Under the pieces are notes generated by a model that worked only from the letters and a program-made list of their open reading frames with translations, searched no databases and was not told the DNA's origin. A stretch of 64,000 nucleotides of DNA from assembly GCA_963767475.1 (NCBI GenBank), contig CAVYEI010000005.1:310001-374000 (forward strand). The letters run 5' to 3'. A program made the translations under genes and the position numbers. Origin of the DNA: WHSW01 sp963767475. Its GTDB lineage: Bacteria > Actinomycetota > Thermoleophilia > Solirubrobacterales > 70-9. Numbering within the stretch: the first letter of the stretch is position 1; each line of letters starts with the position of its first letter. Positions 25,135 through 33,714 of the stretch are shown piece by piece.

Positions 25135-25896
25135 ATGACCGTAGCGCTCTTCGGCATCACGAACGACGGCCTCAATCTGGCCGTCAACCTACTGATCCTG
25201 TTCCTGGTCGTGCTTTGGCTTGCGCTGATCGCGTGGACCTACTTCGACGCCCGGCGGCGGATCCAGGATCCGGTGCTGGTCGCATGCGCGACAGCGGCTT
25301 CCCTGTTTCCCTTCGTCGGCACGATCGTCTACTCGATCCTGCGCCCGCCGGAGTTCCTCGCCGACAAGCGCGAGCGCGAGCTCGAGATCCGTGCCTCGGA
25401 GCTGCGCGTGCGCCAGCTCGAGGAAGCGTCGTGCCCGAACTGCGAGCACCCGGTCGAGCGAGCCTTCCTGCGCTGCCCCAATTGCCGCGCGCGGATCAAG
25501 GATCCATGCGATTCCTGCGGCAAGCCGATCGACCCGCGCTGGTCGATCTGCCCCTATTGCGAGACCCCGCAGCGCCGTGCGGCCCCGCCCGAGCGCCGGC
25601 CGCCGTCGAAGCGCCGCGCGAAGCCCGACGCCGAGAAGGGCTCCGAGGCGCCGCCGAAGCAGCGTCGCTCGAGCTCGCGCGCCGCTTCGCGGTCGGCCTC
25701 GCGCACCGGTTCGGCCAAGCGCCCGAGTTCGGGAGCCCGCGCCGAGTCGGGGTCCAACGCGGGCTCGGAAGACGGCTCGCAGTCCGCGTCCGAGGGCGAG
25801 TCGCAGCGCAAGCCCGCCGGCAGCCGCCCGGCGCGAACCTCGCGCAGCAGCCAGAGCCGCTCGAGCTCCCCGCCGCCTGAGCCTCCGGGCGAGTAG
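25135..25896 (+). CDS. Membrane protein with double zinc ribbon and disordered tail
   Basis: 253 residues in three parts. Residues ~10-35 and ~45-65 are transmembrane helices, resembling the phospholipase D-nuclease N-terminal type (LAWTYFDARRRIQDP, FPFVGTIVYSILRPPEFL). Residues ~98-148 carry four CxxC knuckles (CPNCEH, CPNCRA, CDSCGK, CPYCET), a double zinc ribbon. From about 150 the tail is Ser/Arg/Pro-rich low-complexity sequence. Function unknown; cytoplasmic zinc ribbons on a membrane anchor suggest protein or nucleic-acid contacts. A TACACT hexamer lies 12 nt before ATG. Confidence 0.75.
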   Translation: MTVALFGITNDGLNLAVNLLILFLVVLWLALIAWTYFDARRRIQDPVLVACATAASLFPFVGTIVYSILRPPEFLADKRERELEIRASELRVRQLEEASCPNCEHPVERAFLRCPNCRARIKDPCDSCGKPIDPRWSICPYCETPQRRAAPPERRPPSKRRAKPDAEKGSEAPPKQRRSSSRAASRSASRTGSAKRPSSGARAESGSNAGSEDGSQSASEGESQRKPAGSRPARTSRSSQSRSSSPPPEPPGE

Positions 25897-25928
25897 CTCA
25901 GCCGCGGTTCTTGTAGTCTGCCGCGCCC

Positions 25929-26333
25929 ATGGCCGACTCCCGCACGCTGATCCTGATCAAGCCCGACGCCTTCGAGCGCGGGCTGACCGGCGAGATCCTC
26001 GCCCGCTTCGAGCGCAAGGGTTTGCGGATCACCTCGATGCAGCTGCTGACCGCCGACGAGGAGATCGCCAACGCTCACTACGCCGAGCACGTCGAGAAGC
26101 CGTTCTTCGGCGAGCTGGTCACGTTCATCACCGGCGGCCCGCTGGTCGCCGCTGTGCTCGAGGGTCACGAGGCCGTGGTTGCCGCGAGGCAGCTGATCGG
26201 CGCCACCAACCCGGTCGAGGCCGCGACCGGCTCGATCCGCGGCGACTACGGGCTCGAGGTCACCTTCAACCTCGTCCACGGTTCCGACTCAGATGAGTCC
26301 GCCGAGCGCGAGATCGGGATCTGGTTCGGCTAG
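25929..26333 (+). CDS. ndk: Nucleoside diphosphate kinase
   Basis: Transfers phosphate from ATP to NDPs through a phosphohistidine. 134 residues, the usual length. The substrate motif TLILIKPDAFERG is at the N terminus and the active-site His in FNLVHGSDSDESAEREI (about residue 117). TAGTCT ends 9 nt before ATG, in line with a leaderless start. maf begins within its last 41 bases in another frame. Confidence 0.95.
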   Translation: MADSRTLILIKPDAFERGLTGEILARFERKGLRITSMQLLTADEEIANAHYAEHVEKPFFGELVTFITGGPLVAAVLEGHEAVVAARQLIGATNPVEAATGSIRGDYGLEVTFNLVHGSDSDESAEREIGIWFG

Positions 26334-26913
26334 TCGCCCGCGCCTGATCCTCGCCTCCGCGTCTCCACGCCGGCGAGAGATCCTCGAGCGGCTGGGGATC
26401 GCGTTCGAGGTCGTCATCCCCGAGGTCGAGGAGCTGTCCGAAGGCGATCCGCAGACCGTGGTGCTCGAGAACGCGCGCCGCAAGGCGCGTGCCGGGCGTG
26501 AACTGAGCGGGGCGCAGGACGCTGTGGTGCTCGGCGTCGATACCGACGTCGCGATCGACGGCAGGCTGCTCGGCAAAGCCGCCGACGAGGCCGCTGCGCG
26601 TGAGCGCCTCGAGGCCCTATCCGGTCGTACCCACGAGGTCCTCAGCGGCGTCGTCGTCGTCGGCACCGCGCTCGGCACCGGTGTCGGCGTCGAGCGCTCG
26701 GCGCTGGCTCGGACGGAGGTCACCTTCGAGGAGCTCGATCGCGAGACGATCGACCTCTACCTGGACTCGGGCGAGTGGCGTGACCGGGCCGGCGCGTACG
26801 CGATCCAGGGCCTCGGATCGATTCTGATCAGCTCGATCAGCGGCGACTTCTCCAATGTCGTCGGACTTCCGGTACCGACCTTGCTCGAGCTGCTGCCGGC
26901 CTTGCGGGACTGA
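26293..26913 (+). CDS. maf: Maf-like nucleoside triphosphate pyrophosphatase
   Basis: Hydrolyses non-canonical or TTP/UTP-type nucleotides; Maf is linked to septum formation and nucleotide house-cleaning. 206 residues. The signature LILASASPRRREIL starts at about residue 18; further motifs are VLGVDTDVAIDGRLLGK and AGAYAIQGLGSILI. ATG 26293 overlaps ndk by 41 bp and adds ~15 residues ahead of the domain; no closer canonical start is available. An intrinsic terminator follows 47 bp after the stop. Confidence 0.9.
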   Translation: MSPPSARSGSGSASRPRLILASASPRRREILERLGIAFEVVIPEVEELSEGDPQTVVLENARRKARAGRELSGAQDAVVLGVDTDVAIDGRLLGKAADEAAARERLEALSGRTHEVLSGVVVVGTALGTGVGVERSALARTEVTFEELDRETIDLYLDSGEWRDRAGAYAIQGLGSILISSISGDFSNVVGLPVPTLLELLPALRD

Positions 26914-26959
26914 GCCAGGGCGCAAAGCTCCTGCTCGGTCGGCGAAACCGCCGAAAACC

Positions 26960-26989
26960 CTAAGGCGAAGAATTAGCCTTAGCCTTTTT
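26960..26989 (+). terminator. Rho-independent terminator after maf
   Basis: CTAAGGC (26960-26966), 9-nt loop, GCCTTAG (26976-26982), then CCTTTTT. A perfect 7-bp stem plus T-run, the clearest intrinsic terminator in the window. It separates ndk-maf from the rod-shape cluster. Confidence 0.85.
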
Positions 26990-27082
26990 CAGAGGGCTCG
27001 ATTCCGGCTTGAGGCCTGCAAATCAAGCGCTACACTCGGGCGCAGGCCGCGGCACCCAAGCGCCTGCCGGGCCAATCTTGTT

Positions 27083-27184
27083 ATGGGCATTTTCGGCTAC
27101 CTCACGGGCTCCGCCGGCCGCCACGCGGCGGTTGGGCGCTGCACGCCCGGGGCAGGCCCACGCGCGGCCGGGGCCGCTGCCTGA
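27083..27184 (+). pseudogene. Possible remnant of the mreB 5' end, joined to mreC
   Basis: ATG 27083 opens with MGIFGYLTGSAGR, which resembles the MreB N terminus of related actinobacteria as I recall it. The frame then breaks down and stops at TGA 27182-27184, overlapping the mreC ATG. In a neighbouring frame the next codons give L-G-A-A and H-A-R-x-G spaced like the LGTANTLVHVRGRG strand of MreB. An intact mreB, normally directly before mreC, is absent. Could instead be a chance 33-residue leader ORF. Confidence 0.35.
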
Positions 27185-28059
27185 TGTACCGCAAGCAGGT
27201 CAGACGCCGCCGCGCGATCCTGGTCGCCCTGATCGTGCTCTCGCTGGTGCTGCTCTCGAGCCACTTCTCCGAGGCCGAGAGCGGGCCGCTGCACACCCTC
27301 CAGCGCGGCGTGGCCACGGTCTTCGCCCCGCTCGGGGAGGTCGCCGAGCGGGCCCTGAAGCCTGCCCGCGACCTGGTCAACTGGTTCGACGAGACCTTCG
27401 ACGCCCGGGGCGAGAACGAAGACCTGAAGGCGGAGGTGGCGAAGCTGCGCGCCGAGGTGGTCGCCTCCGAGGCCGCCGAGGGCGACAACGAGCAGTTCCG
27501 CAAGCTGCTCAGCCTGGTCGACAAGAACCCCGGCCTGGGCGAGTACGCGCTGGTCACCTCGAGGGTGATCGAGCGCTCGCCGACGGTCTGGTTCTCCGAC
27601 GTCACCATCGATCACGGCTCGAGCTCGGGGATCGAGCGAAACGACGCGGTCGTCAACGGCGACGGCCTCGTCGGCCGGATCACCGAGGTGACGACCGGCA
27701 CCGCGCAGGTGCAGCTGATCACCGACCACGACAACGCCGTCTCCGCCGAGGTCTTGCCGTCCGGGCCGATGGGGATCGTCGAGCCCGAGGTAGGCGACCC
27801 CGAGGACCTGCTGCTCGACTTCATCGATAACGACGAGACGATCCAGGAGAACCAGATCCTGGCCACCGCCGGCTGGTCCGACAGCGTGATCTCCTCCGCC
27901 TATCCGCCGGGGATCCCGATCGGCCGCGTGAGCTCGGCCGAGGCCGGCGAGCAGGAGGAGTTCCAGCGCGTCCACGTCGAGCCGTTCGCCGACCTGCGCC
28001 AGCTCGAGTACGTGCAGGTGCTGACGGCGGGGCCCGAGCGACCCGGGGTGCCCGGATGA
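27184..28059 (+). CDS. mreC: Rod shape-determining protein MreC
   Basis: Periplasmic-side scaffold of the elongasome. 291 residues: an N-terminal cytoplasmic Arg-rich stub, one transmembrane helix (residues ~11-25), a coiled coil (ENEDLKAEVAKLRAEVVASEAAEGDNEQFRKLL, ~77-110) and two beta domains with the family motifs RVIERSPTVWFSDVTIDHGSS and GLVGRITEV. Both overlaps are tight: TGATG with the upstream short frame and ATGA with mreD. First complete gene of mreC-mreD-mrdA-rodA. Confidence 0.9.
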   Translation: MYRKQVRRRRAILVALIVLSLVLLSSHFSEAESGPLHTLQRGVATVFAPLGEVAERALKPARDLVNWFDETFDARGENEDLKAEVAKLRAEVVASEAAEGDNEQFRKLLSLVDKNPGLGEYALVTSRVIERSPTVWFSDVTIDHGSSSGIERNDAVVNGDGLVGRITEVTTGTAQVQLITDHDNAVSAEVLPSGPMGIVEPEVGDPEDLLLDFIDNDETIQENQILATAGWSDSVISSAYPPGIPIGRVSSAEAGEQEEFQRVHVEPFADLRQLEYVQVLTAGPERPGVPG

Positions 28060-28694
28060 TCGTCACCCCCAGAATCGCCATCCGGGTCGCGCTGATCGTG
28101 ATCGCCGCCGTGATCCTCCAGCTCTCCTTCTTCTCCTACCTCTCGATTCTCGGCGCGACGCCGTACCTGGTCCCGGTCGTGATCGTCTCGCTCGGCCTGC
28201 TCGGGGGCGGGGTCGTCGGTGCGGTGTGCGGCTTCGCCGCCGGCGTGCTGATCGACTCGCTGCTGTTGCAGACGCTCGGCGTCACCTCGCTGGTGTTGCT
28301 CTCGATCGGCTACCTCGCCGGCCGTTACCGCGAGGGCTTCGAGATCCGCAACGGGATCGTCCCGGCGCTGCTCGCCGGCGGCTTCACCCTGCTCGGCGCC
28401 GCCGGCTTCGCCGCGATCGAGCTGATGCTCGGCGTCGACGCTCCGGTGAGCCTGCTCGTCGTCCGCGAGATCCTGCTCCAGGGGCTGTTCGCGGTCGTGC
28501 TGGCGTTCGCCGTCTACCCGCTGGTGCGCCGCGCGCTCGGCCCCGCGCTGGTCGACTACAAGCCCTCGACCCGGTCGCTCGTGCCCGGGCGCCTGCGACG
28601 GCAGCGGACGCGGCGCAGCCGCAGCGTCGAGCACTCGGCGCCGGCGCCGCGCCGCCGCGCCCGGCGAGCTCCGGTCCACGGAGGCGTGGGCTGA
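28056..28694 (+). CDS. mreD: Rod shape-determining protein MreD
   Basis: 212-residue integral membrane partner of MreC with five or six transmembrane segments (first at about 7-27). FSYLSILGATPYLVPVVIVSLGLL and GFAAGVLIDSLLLQTLGVTSL are typical of the family. The C terminus from ~170 is a basic, disordered tail (RRQRTRRSR and similar), longer than in most MreD proteins. ATG overlaps mreC by 4 bp and its TGA overlaps the mrdA ATG by 1 bp. Confidence 0.88.
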   Translation: MIVTPRIAIRVALIVIAAVILQLSFFSYLSILGATPYLVPVVIVSLGLLGGGVVGAVCGFAAGVLIDSLLLQTLGVTSLVLLSIGYLAGRYREGFEIRNGIVPALLAGGFTLLGAAGFAAIELMLGVDAPVSLLVVREILLQGLFAVVLAFAVYPLVRRALGPALVDYKPSTRSLVPGRLRRQRTRRSRSVEHSAPAPRRRARRAPVHGGVG

Positions 28695-30634
28695 TGGGCT
28701 CCGATTGGCGCGGCCCGCCGATGCCGGACAAGTTCGCGCTCCGGGTGGCGATCCTGGGCGGGATCGGCCTGGTCGCGTTCGCGATCATCTTCCTGCGCCT
28801 CTGGTACCTCGAGGTGCTCTCCGGCGACCAGTATCTGGCCCAGGCCCAGAACAACCAGGTCCGCGAGTTCACCGTCCAGGCGCCTCGAGGCAAGGTCCTC
28901 GACCGCCACGGCGAGCTGCTGGTCGGCAACCGCACCGCGCTCGCGCTGCAGGTGAAGCCCACCGACTTGCCGCAGAGCCAGGCCCGGCGGGCGCGGCTGT
29001 TCGCGCGGGTTGGCGAGGTCGCCGGGTTGCGTCCGAAGCAGATCCGCAACGCGATCCGCGCCGAGGCGAAGGAGTGCTCCTCCTGTCCGGCGACCCTGCG
29101 CCGTGACGTGCCCTACGACACCGTCTACTTCCTGCGCGAGAACCAGGAGCGCTTCCCCGGGGTCTCGGTCGAGCGCGTCTACGTGCGCCAGTACCCGCAG
29201 GGCTCGCTTGCCGCGCACCTGCTCGGCTACGCGGGCGAGATCAACTCGGACCAGCTCGAGGACCCGCGCTACGAGGCGCTCGAGCCGGGCGACCAGGTCG
29301 GCCAGGAGGGCGTCGAGTACGCCTACGACAGCCTCCTGCGGGGCAGCAACGGCGAGAGCAGGGTCCAGGTCGACGCCGCCGGAGAGCCGACCGGCGGGCG
29401 CCTGTCGGAGCGCGAGCCCACGACCGGCAACGACCTCGTGCTGACGATCGACGATGCGGTCCAGAGCGCGGGCGAGAACGCGATCGGCTCGATCGGCCTG
29501 CCCGGTGGCTTCGTCGCCATGAACATCCACAACGGCCAGCTGTACGGACTCGGTTCCAGCCCCGGCTACGACCCCGCGATCTTCGCCAAGCCGCGGGTCC
29601 CGCCCTCGGTCTACGACGCGCTGATCGACGAGGACCTCGGCGCGCCGCTGGTCAACCGCGCCACCGCCGGCTTCTATCCCACGGGCTCGACCTTCAAGCC
29701 GATCACGGCTCTGGCGGCGCTCGATTCGGGTGACCTGAAGCTGAGCGAGATCATCAACGACACCGGCGAGTTCGATCTCGGCGACGGCAACGTGCTCCAC
29801 AACGCCGGCGACGCGGTCAACGGACCGATCGAGCTGCGCCAGGCGCTCAAGGTGAGCTCCGACATCTTCTTCTACACGCTCGGCTACCGCATGGACCAGG
29901 GCAACGACAGCGGCGACGGCGGGCCGCTGCAGGAGTGGGCGCGAGCGCTGGGTCTCGGTGAGCCGACCGGCCTCGACGTCGCCGGCGAGGGCGCCGGCCG
30001 GGTGCCGACGCCGGAGCAGCGAAACAGCGCCTTCAAGGCCAACACGGCGCCTGACTCGGCGTGTGGTGAGGAGGTCTGCCTCGAGGAGGGCGAGGTCACC
30101 GACCGCGCCTGGTCGGCCGGCGACAACGTCAACCTCGCTGTCGGCCAGGGCGACCTGCAGGCCGATCCGCTGCAGATGGCGGTCGCCTACGCCGCGATCG
30201 CCAACGGCGGCGACCTCGTTCGTCCGCACGTCGGCCTGCGGGTCGAGGATCCTCAGGGGCGCGCGATCCAGGAGATCGACCCGGCGATCCGCGATCACAT
30301 CGAGATCGACCCGGCGGCCCAGCGGACGATCATGGACGGTCTCCGCGGCGCCGCGATGGAGCCCGGCGGCACCTCCTACAACGTCTTCGGCGGCTATCCG
30401 ATCGAGATCGCGGGCAAGACCGGCACGGCCGAGACCGGGCTCGGGATCGACCAGTCGTGGTACATCGCCGTGGCGCCTTACGACGACCCGAAGTACGTGG
30501 TCGCGGTGACGATCGAGCGCGGCGGCTTCGGCGCCGACACCGCGGCCCCGGCCACGCGTCAGATCCTCGACGAGCTGCTGAGGGTGAACGAGTCCGAGGT
30601 CGAGGAAGTCAACGCTGAGGGGCCGATCGAGTGA
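28694..30634 (+). CDS. mrdA: Penicillin-binding protein 2, elongation-specific transpeptidase
   Basis: Cross-links peptidoglycan during side-wall growth. 646 residues: a transmembrane anchor (~15-35), a PBP dimerisation domain with APRGKVLDRHGELLV, and the transpeptidase domain. Active-site motifs: STFK (nucleophile Ser, about residue 335), SSD in LKVSSDIFFYTLGYR (about 391), and KTGT in IAGKTGTAET (about 575). There are two Cys pairs (CSSCP at ~116 and CGEEVC at ~456). The ATG overlaps the mreD stop. Partner RodA follows directly. Confidence 0.94.
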   Translation: MGSDWRGPPMPDKFALRVAILGGIGLVAFAIIFLRLWYLEVLSGDQYLAQAQNNQVREFTVQAPRGKVLDRHGELLVGNRTALALQVKPTDLPQSQARRARLFARVGEVAGLRPKQIRNAIRAEAKECSSCPATLRRDVPYDTVYFLRENQERFPGVSVERVYVRQYPQGSLAAHLLGYAGEINSDQLEDPRYEALEPGDQVGQEGVEYAYDSLLRGSNGESRVQVDAAGEPTGGRLSEREPTTGNDLVLTIDDAVQSAGENAIGSIGLPGGFVAMNIHNGQLYGLGSSPGYDPAIFAKPRVPPSVYDALIDEDLGAPLVNRATAGFYPTGSTFKPITALAALDSGDLKLSEIINDTGEFDLGDGNVLHNAGDAVNGPIELRQALKVSSDIFFYTLGYRMDQGNDSGDGGPLQEWARALGLGEPTGLDVAGEGAGRVPTPEQRNSAFKANTAPDSACGEEVCLEEGEVTDRAWSAGDNVNLAVGQGDLQADPLQMAVAYAAIANGGDLVRPHVGLRVEDPQGRAIQEIDPAIRDHIEIDPAAQRTIMDGLRGAAMEPGGTSYNVFGGYPIEIAGKTGTAETGLGIDQSWYIAVAPYDDPKYVVAVTIERGGFGADTAAPATRQILDELLRVNESEVEEVNAEGPIE

Positions 30635-31833
30635 TGGAGGCCTACCGCCGCCCACGCGCGCAGACGTTCGAGCGCCCGCGCGCGACGCTGATCGAGCGAT
30701 CCGGCTTCGGCCGGCTCGACCCGCTGCTGCTGTTTGCCGGGATCGCGCTGATCGCCTTCAGCATCTACACGCTCGGCGTCGCCACCAGCGAGGACGTGCC
30801 CGGCAACCCGTACTACTACGTCGTCCGGCAGTCGATCTACGCGGTCGTCGGGATCGCGCTCATGTTCGCCGTCGCCCGGATCGACTACTCACGCTTCCGC
30901 GAGCTGCGGGTCGGCATCTACACCGGGATGATCGGCCTGATCATCCTCGTCTTGATGCTCGGCGAGGCGACCAGGGGATCGCGCCGCTGGATCGAGCTTC
31001 CGTTCTTCACCTTCCAGCCCTCGGAGCTGGGCAAGGTGCTGCTGGTGATCACGCTGGCGGCGTTCGTGATCGACCGCGCCAGGCGGGTCTCCGAGCGTCA
31101 GCGAACGGTGCGGCTGCTCGCCCTGGGGCTCTTCCCCGCGGCGCTCGTGTTCCTGCAGCCGGACCTCGGTACGGCGCTTGTCTATGGGGTGATCACGCTC
31201 TCGGTGCTGTTCATCGCCGGGATCCCCTGGAGCCACTTCGCGGCCCTCGTCGGAGGGGCGGCGGCGGTGGTCGCAATCGTGCTCGTTATCGCTCCGGCTG
31301 TCGGGACCCCTATCCTGGCTGACTACCAGCAGGATCGCCTGACGGCCTTCCTGCATCCCAGCGACGACCCCGCGGACTCGAGCTATCAGATCAATCAAGC
31401 TCTGATCGCCGTAGGCTCCGGGGGTAAGACAGGACGCGGCGATGACGCAACCCAGACCAACAACGGCTTTCTTCCGGAGCGCCACACAGACTTCATCTTC
31501 GCCGTCGTCGGCGAACGCTTCGGCTTCGTCGGGGCCGCGTTCCTACTTTCTCTATACGCCCTGCTGATTTGGCGGGCGCTGCGCATAATGACTCTCTCGA
31601 AGAACCTCTACGGCAGCATGATCGCCGGCGGAATCGCCGCGATGTTGATGTTCCAGGTCTTCGTCAATGTCGGCATGAACCTGGGAATCATGCCGATCAC
31701 CGGCATTCCATTGCCGCTGATGAGCTCAGGCGGCTCGTCCGTGATCGTCACCTTCTTGGCGCTCGGACTGCTGCAGAGCATCTATGTCCAGGCGCAGCTC
31801 ACCACCTCAAAGCGGGGCTCAACTCCGTTTTGA
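30634..31833 (+). CDS. rodA: Rod shape-determining protein RodA (SEDS glycosyltransferase)
   Basis: Polymerises lipid II with PBP2. 399 residues, about ten transmembrane segments. SEDS signatures are present: RWIELPFFTFQPSELGK, FLQPDLGTALVY with the catalytic-type Asp, and GMNLGIMPITGIPLPLMSSGGSS near the C terminus. The start is ATG 30634 or GTG 30631, both overlapping the mrdA TGA. The N-terminal ~30 residues are cytoplasmic and Arg-rich. rng starts 10 nt after its stop, so the cell-wall genes and RNase may share a transcript. Confidence 0.94.
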   Translation: MEAYRRPRAQTFERPRATLIERSGFGRLDPLLLFAGIALIAFSIYTLGVATSEDVPGNPYYYVVRQSIYAVVGIALMFAVARIDYSRFRELRVGIYTGMIGLIILVLMLGEATRGSRRWIELPFFTFQPSELGKVLLVITLAAFVIDRARRVSERQRTVRLLALGLFPAALVFLQPDLGTALVYGVITLSVLFIAGIPWSHFAALVGGAAAVVAIVLVIAPAVGTPILADYQQDRLTAFLHPSDDPADSSYQINQALIAVGSGGKTGRGDDATQTNNGFLPERHTDFIFAVVGERFGFVGAAFLLSLYALLIWRALRIMTLSKNLYGSMIAGGIAAMLMFQVFVNVGMNLGIMPITGIPLPLMSSGGSSVIVTFLALGLLQSIYVQAQLTTSKRGSTPF

Positions 31834-31840
31834 GGTGATC
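31832..31840 (+). promoter_or_regulatory. Extended Shine-Dalgarno of rng (9-nt match)
   Basis: GAGGTGATC is complementary to nine consecutive bases at the conserved 16S rRNA 3' end. Its GAGG core ends 8 nt before CTG 31844. It fixes the unusual CTG start of rng. Confidence 0.7.
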
Positions 31841-31843
31841 TAA

Positions 31844-33709
31844 CTGAAGAAGCGAATTCTCGTCTCCGTTGATGCCGGAGAGACCCGCGTTGCGGTGCTC
31901 GAAGGCAAGGGGTCGGCCCGTCAGGGCGACCGCGGCGGCGACAACAACCGAAACGCCGGCATGAAGGTGGGTGAGCTGTACGTCGAGAGACGCAGCTCAC
32001 GCTCGATCGTCGGCAACATCTACAAGGGCGTGGTCGACAACGTGCTCCCGGGCATGGAGGCGGCCTTCGTCGACATTGGCTTGGAGCGAAACGGCTTCCT
32101 GCACGTCGACGAGATCGTGCTCCCGGACGGCCAGAAGGTCCCCCGCCGCGGCCATGGGCGCGGGCGCCGGATCGACGAGCTGATCAAGCCCAAGCAGGAG
32201 GTCCTCGTCCAGGTGGTCAAGGACCCGCTGAAGTCGAAGGGCGCCCGCCTTTCGATGCAGATCTCGATCGCGGGCCGCTACCTCGTCTACATGCCGAGCG
32301 GCGCCGGCGTCGGCGCCTCGCGCAGGCTCCCCGACGCCGAGCGCGACCGCCAGCGCAAGCTGCTGCAGAACATCCACAAGGGCGACGGCGGGGTGATCGT
32401 CCGCACGGCCGCGCAGGGCGCCCGCAAGGCCGACTTCGAGCGCGACCTCGACTACCTGCACAAGCTGCACGAGGTGATGGTCCGCCGGGCCGAGCAGGTG
32501 AAGGCGCCGAACCTGGTCTTCCAGGAGGCCGACCTCTCGATCCGGGTGCTCCGCGACGTGCTCTCGAAGGAGTTCGACGGCGCGGTGATCGACGACCCCA
32601 AGCAGCACCAGCGGGTGACCAGCTTCTTCCAGCGCACGGCGCCGGAGCTGGTCGAGTTCGTCGAGCTCTACGAGGGCGTCGAGCCGCTGCTCGAGCGCGA
32701 GCGCGCCGCCGAGGCCTTCGACCAGGTGCTGACCCGGCGCGCCGACCTCGCCTCCGGGGGCTACCTGATGATCGACTACGCCGAGGCCCTGACCGTGATC
32801 GACGTCAATACCGGCAGCTTCACCGGGCGCGGCAAGGGCCGCCTCGAGGACACGATCACGAAGGTCAACGTCGAGGCCGCCGAGGAGGTGGTCCGCCAGA
32901 TGCGCCTGCGCGACATCGGCGGGATCATCGTCATCGACTTCATCGACATGGCGAAGGCCAAGAACCGCGACCAGGTGCTGAAGACGCTGAAGAAGGCGCT
33001 GGACGCCGACAAGACGAAGTCCTACGTGATGGAGGTCTCGCCGCTCGGGCTGGTCGAGATGACTCGCCAGAACGTCACCGACGGCGTGCGCGAGATCCTC
33101 ACCGAGGTCTGCCCGACCTGCGTCGGCGAGGGCGTCGTGCGCTCGGCCGAGACGATGGCGATCGAGGTGATCCGCAAGCTGCGCCAGCTCGCCGCAGCCG
33201 AGCCCGACCCGGAGGCCTTCCTGATCCGTGTCAACCCCAACGTCGCCGCGGAGCTGGTCGCCGAGGGCAGCGGGCTGCTCGAGCTCGAGCAGCAGACCGG
33301 CAAGCACTTCCACTTCGAGGGCGGAGAGGCGCTGGCGATCGAGACCTACGAGGTCGTCGATCGTGGCACCCGCAGCGAGATCGAGGAGCGGGCGCTGCCG
33401 TTCCGCGTCGGCGAGGAGGTGCTGGTGACGATCGAGGAGCCGCACATGTACAACGCCGACGACGCGATCGCCCGGGTCGACTCCTACATCGTCAGTGTCA
33501 GCGGCGGCGGCCGCCACGTCGGCGAGCGCCGCCTGGTCGCGATCGAGAGCGTCGCCCGCTCGGCGGCGACCGCGTCGTTGCTCGACGAGAACGGGGAGAA
33601 GATCGAGAAGCTAGAATCGCCTGCTCCCTCAGCAAGGCGCCGTGGCCGCCGGGGCGGCAGGCGGCGGAGCCGGGCTCGCACCGAAAGCGGCTCGGGCGAC
33701 GAGGGCTGA
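31844..33709 (+). CDS. rng: Ribonuclease G/E family endoribonuclease, CTG start
   Basis: Single-strand-specific RNase for mRNA decay and rRNA maturation. About 621 residues. The normal N terminus (KKRILVSVDAGETRVAVLEG) lies upstream of the first canonical start (GTG 31895) and is open only back to an in-frame TAA at 31841. CTG 31844 with a 9-nt Shine-Dalgarno is therefore the probable start. Visible: the S1 domain (NIYKGVVDNVLPGMEAAFVDIG), the catalytic DVNTGSFTG with IVIDFIDM, and the zinc-link CPTCVGEG. The C terminus ends in an Arg-rich tail (RRGRRGGRRRSRAR) suited to RNA binding. Confidence 0.92.
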   Translation: MKKRILVSVDAGETRVAVLEGKGSARQGDRGGDNNRNAGMKVGELYVERRSSRSIVGNIYKGVVDNVLPGMEAAFVDIGLERNGFLHVDEIVLPDGQKVPRRGHGRGRRIDELIKPKQEVLVQVVKDPLKSKGARLSMQISIAGRYLVYMPSGAGVGASRRLPDAERDRQRKLLQNIHKGDGGVIVRTAAQGARKADFERDLDYLHKLHEVMVRRAEQVKAPNLVFQEADLSIRVLRDVLSKEFDGAVIDDPKQHQRVTSFFQRTAPELVEFVELYEGVEPLLERERAAEAFDQVLTRRADLASGGYLMIDYAEALTVIDVNTGSFTGRGKGRLEDTITKVNVEAAEEVVRQMRLRDIGGIIVIDFIDMAKAKNRDQVLKTLKKALDADKTKSYVMEVSPLGLVEMTRQNVTDGVREILTEVCPTCVGEGVVRSAETMAIEVIRKLRQLAAAEPDPEAFLIRVNPNVAAELVAEGSGLLELEQQTGKHFHFEGGEALAIETYEVVDRGTRSEIEERALPFRVGEEVLVTIEEPHMYNADDAIARVDSYIVSVSGGGRHVGERRLVAIESVARSAATASLLDENGEKIEKLESPAPSARRRGRRGGRRRSRARTESGSGDEG

Positions 33710-33714
33710 CGAAT

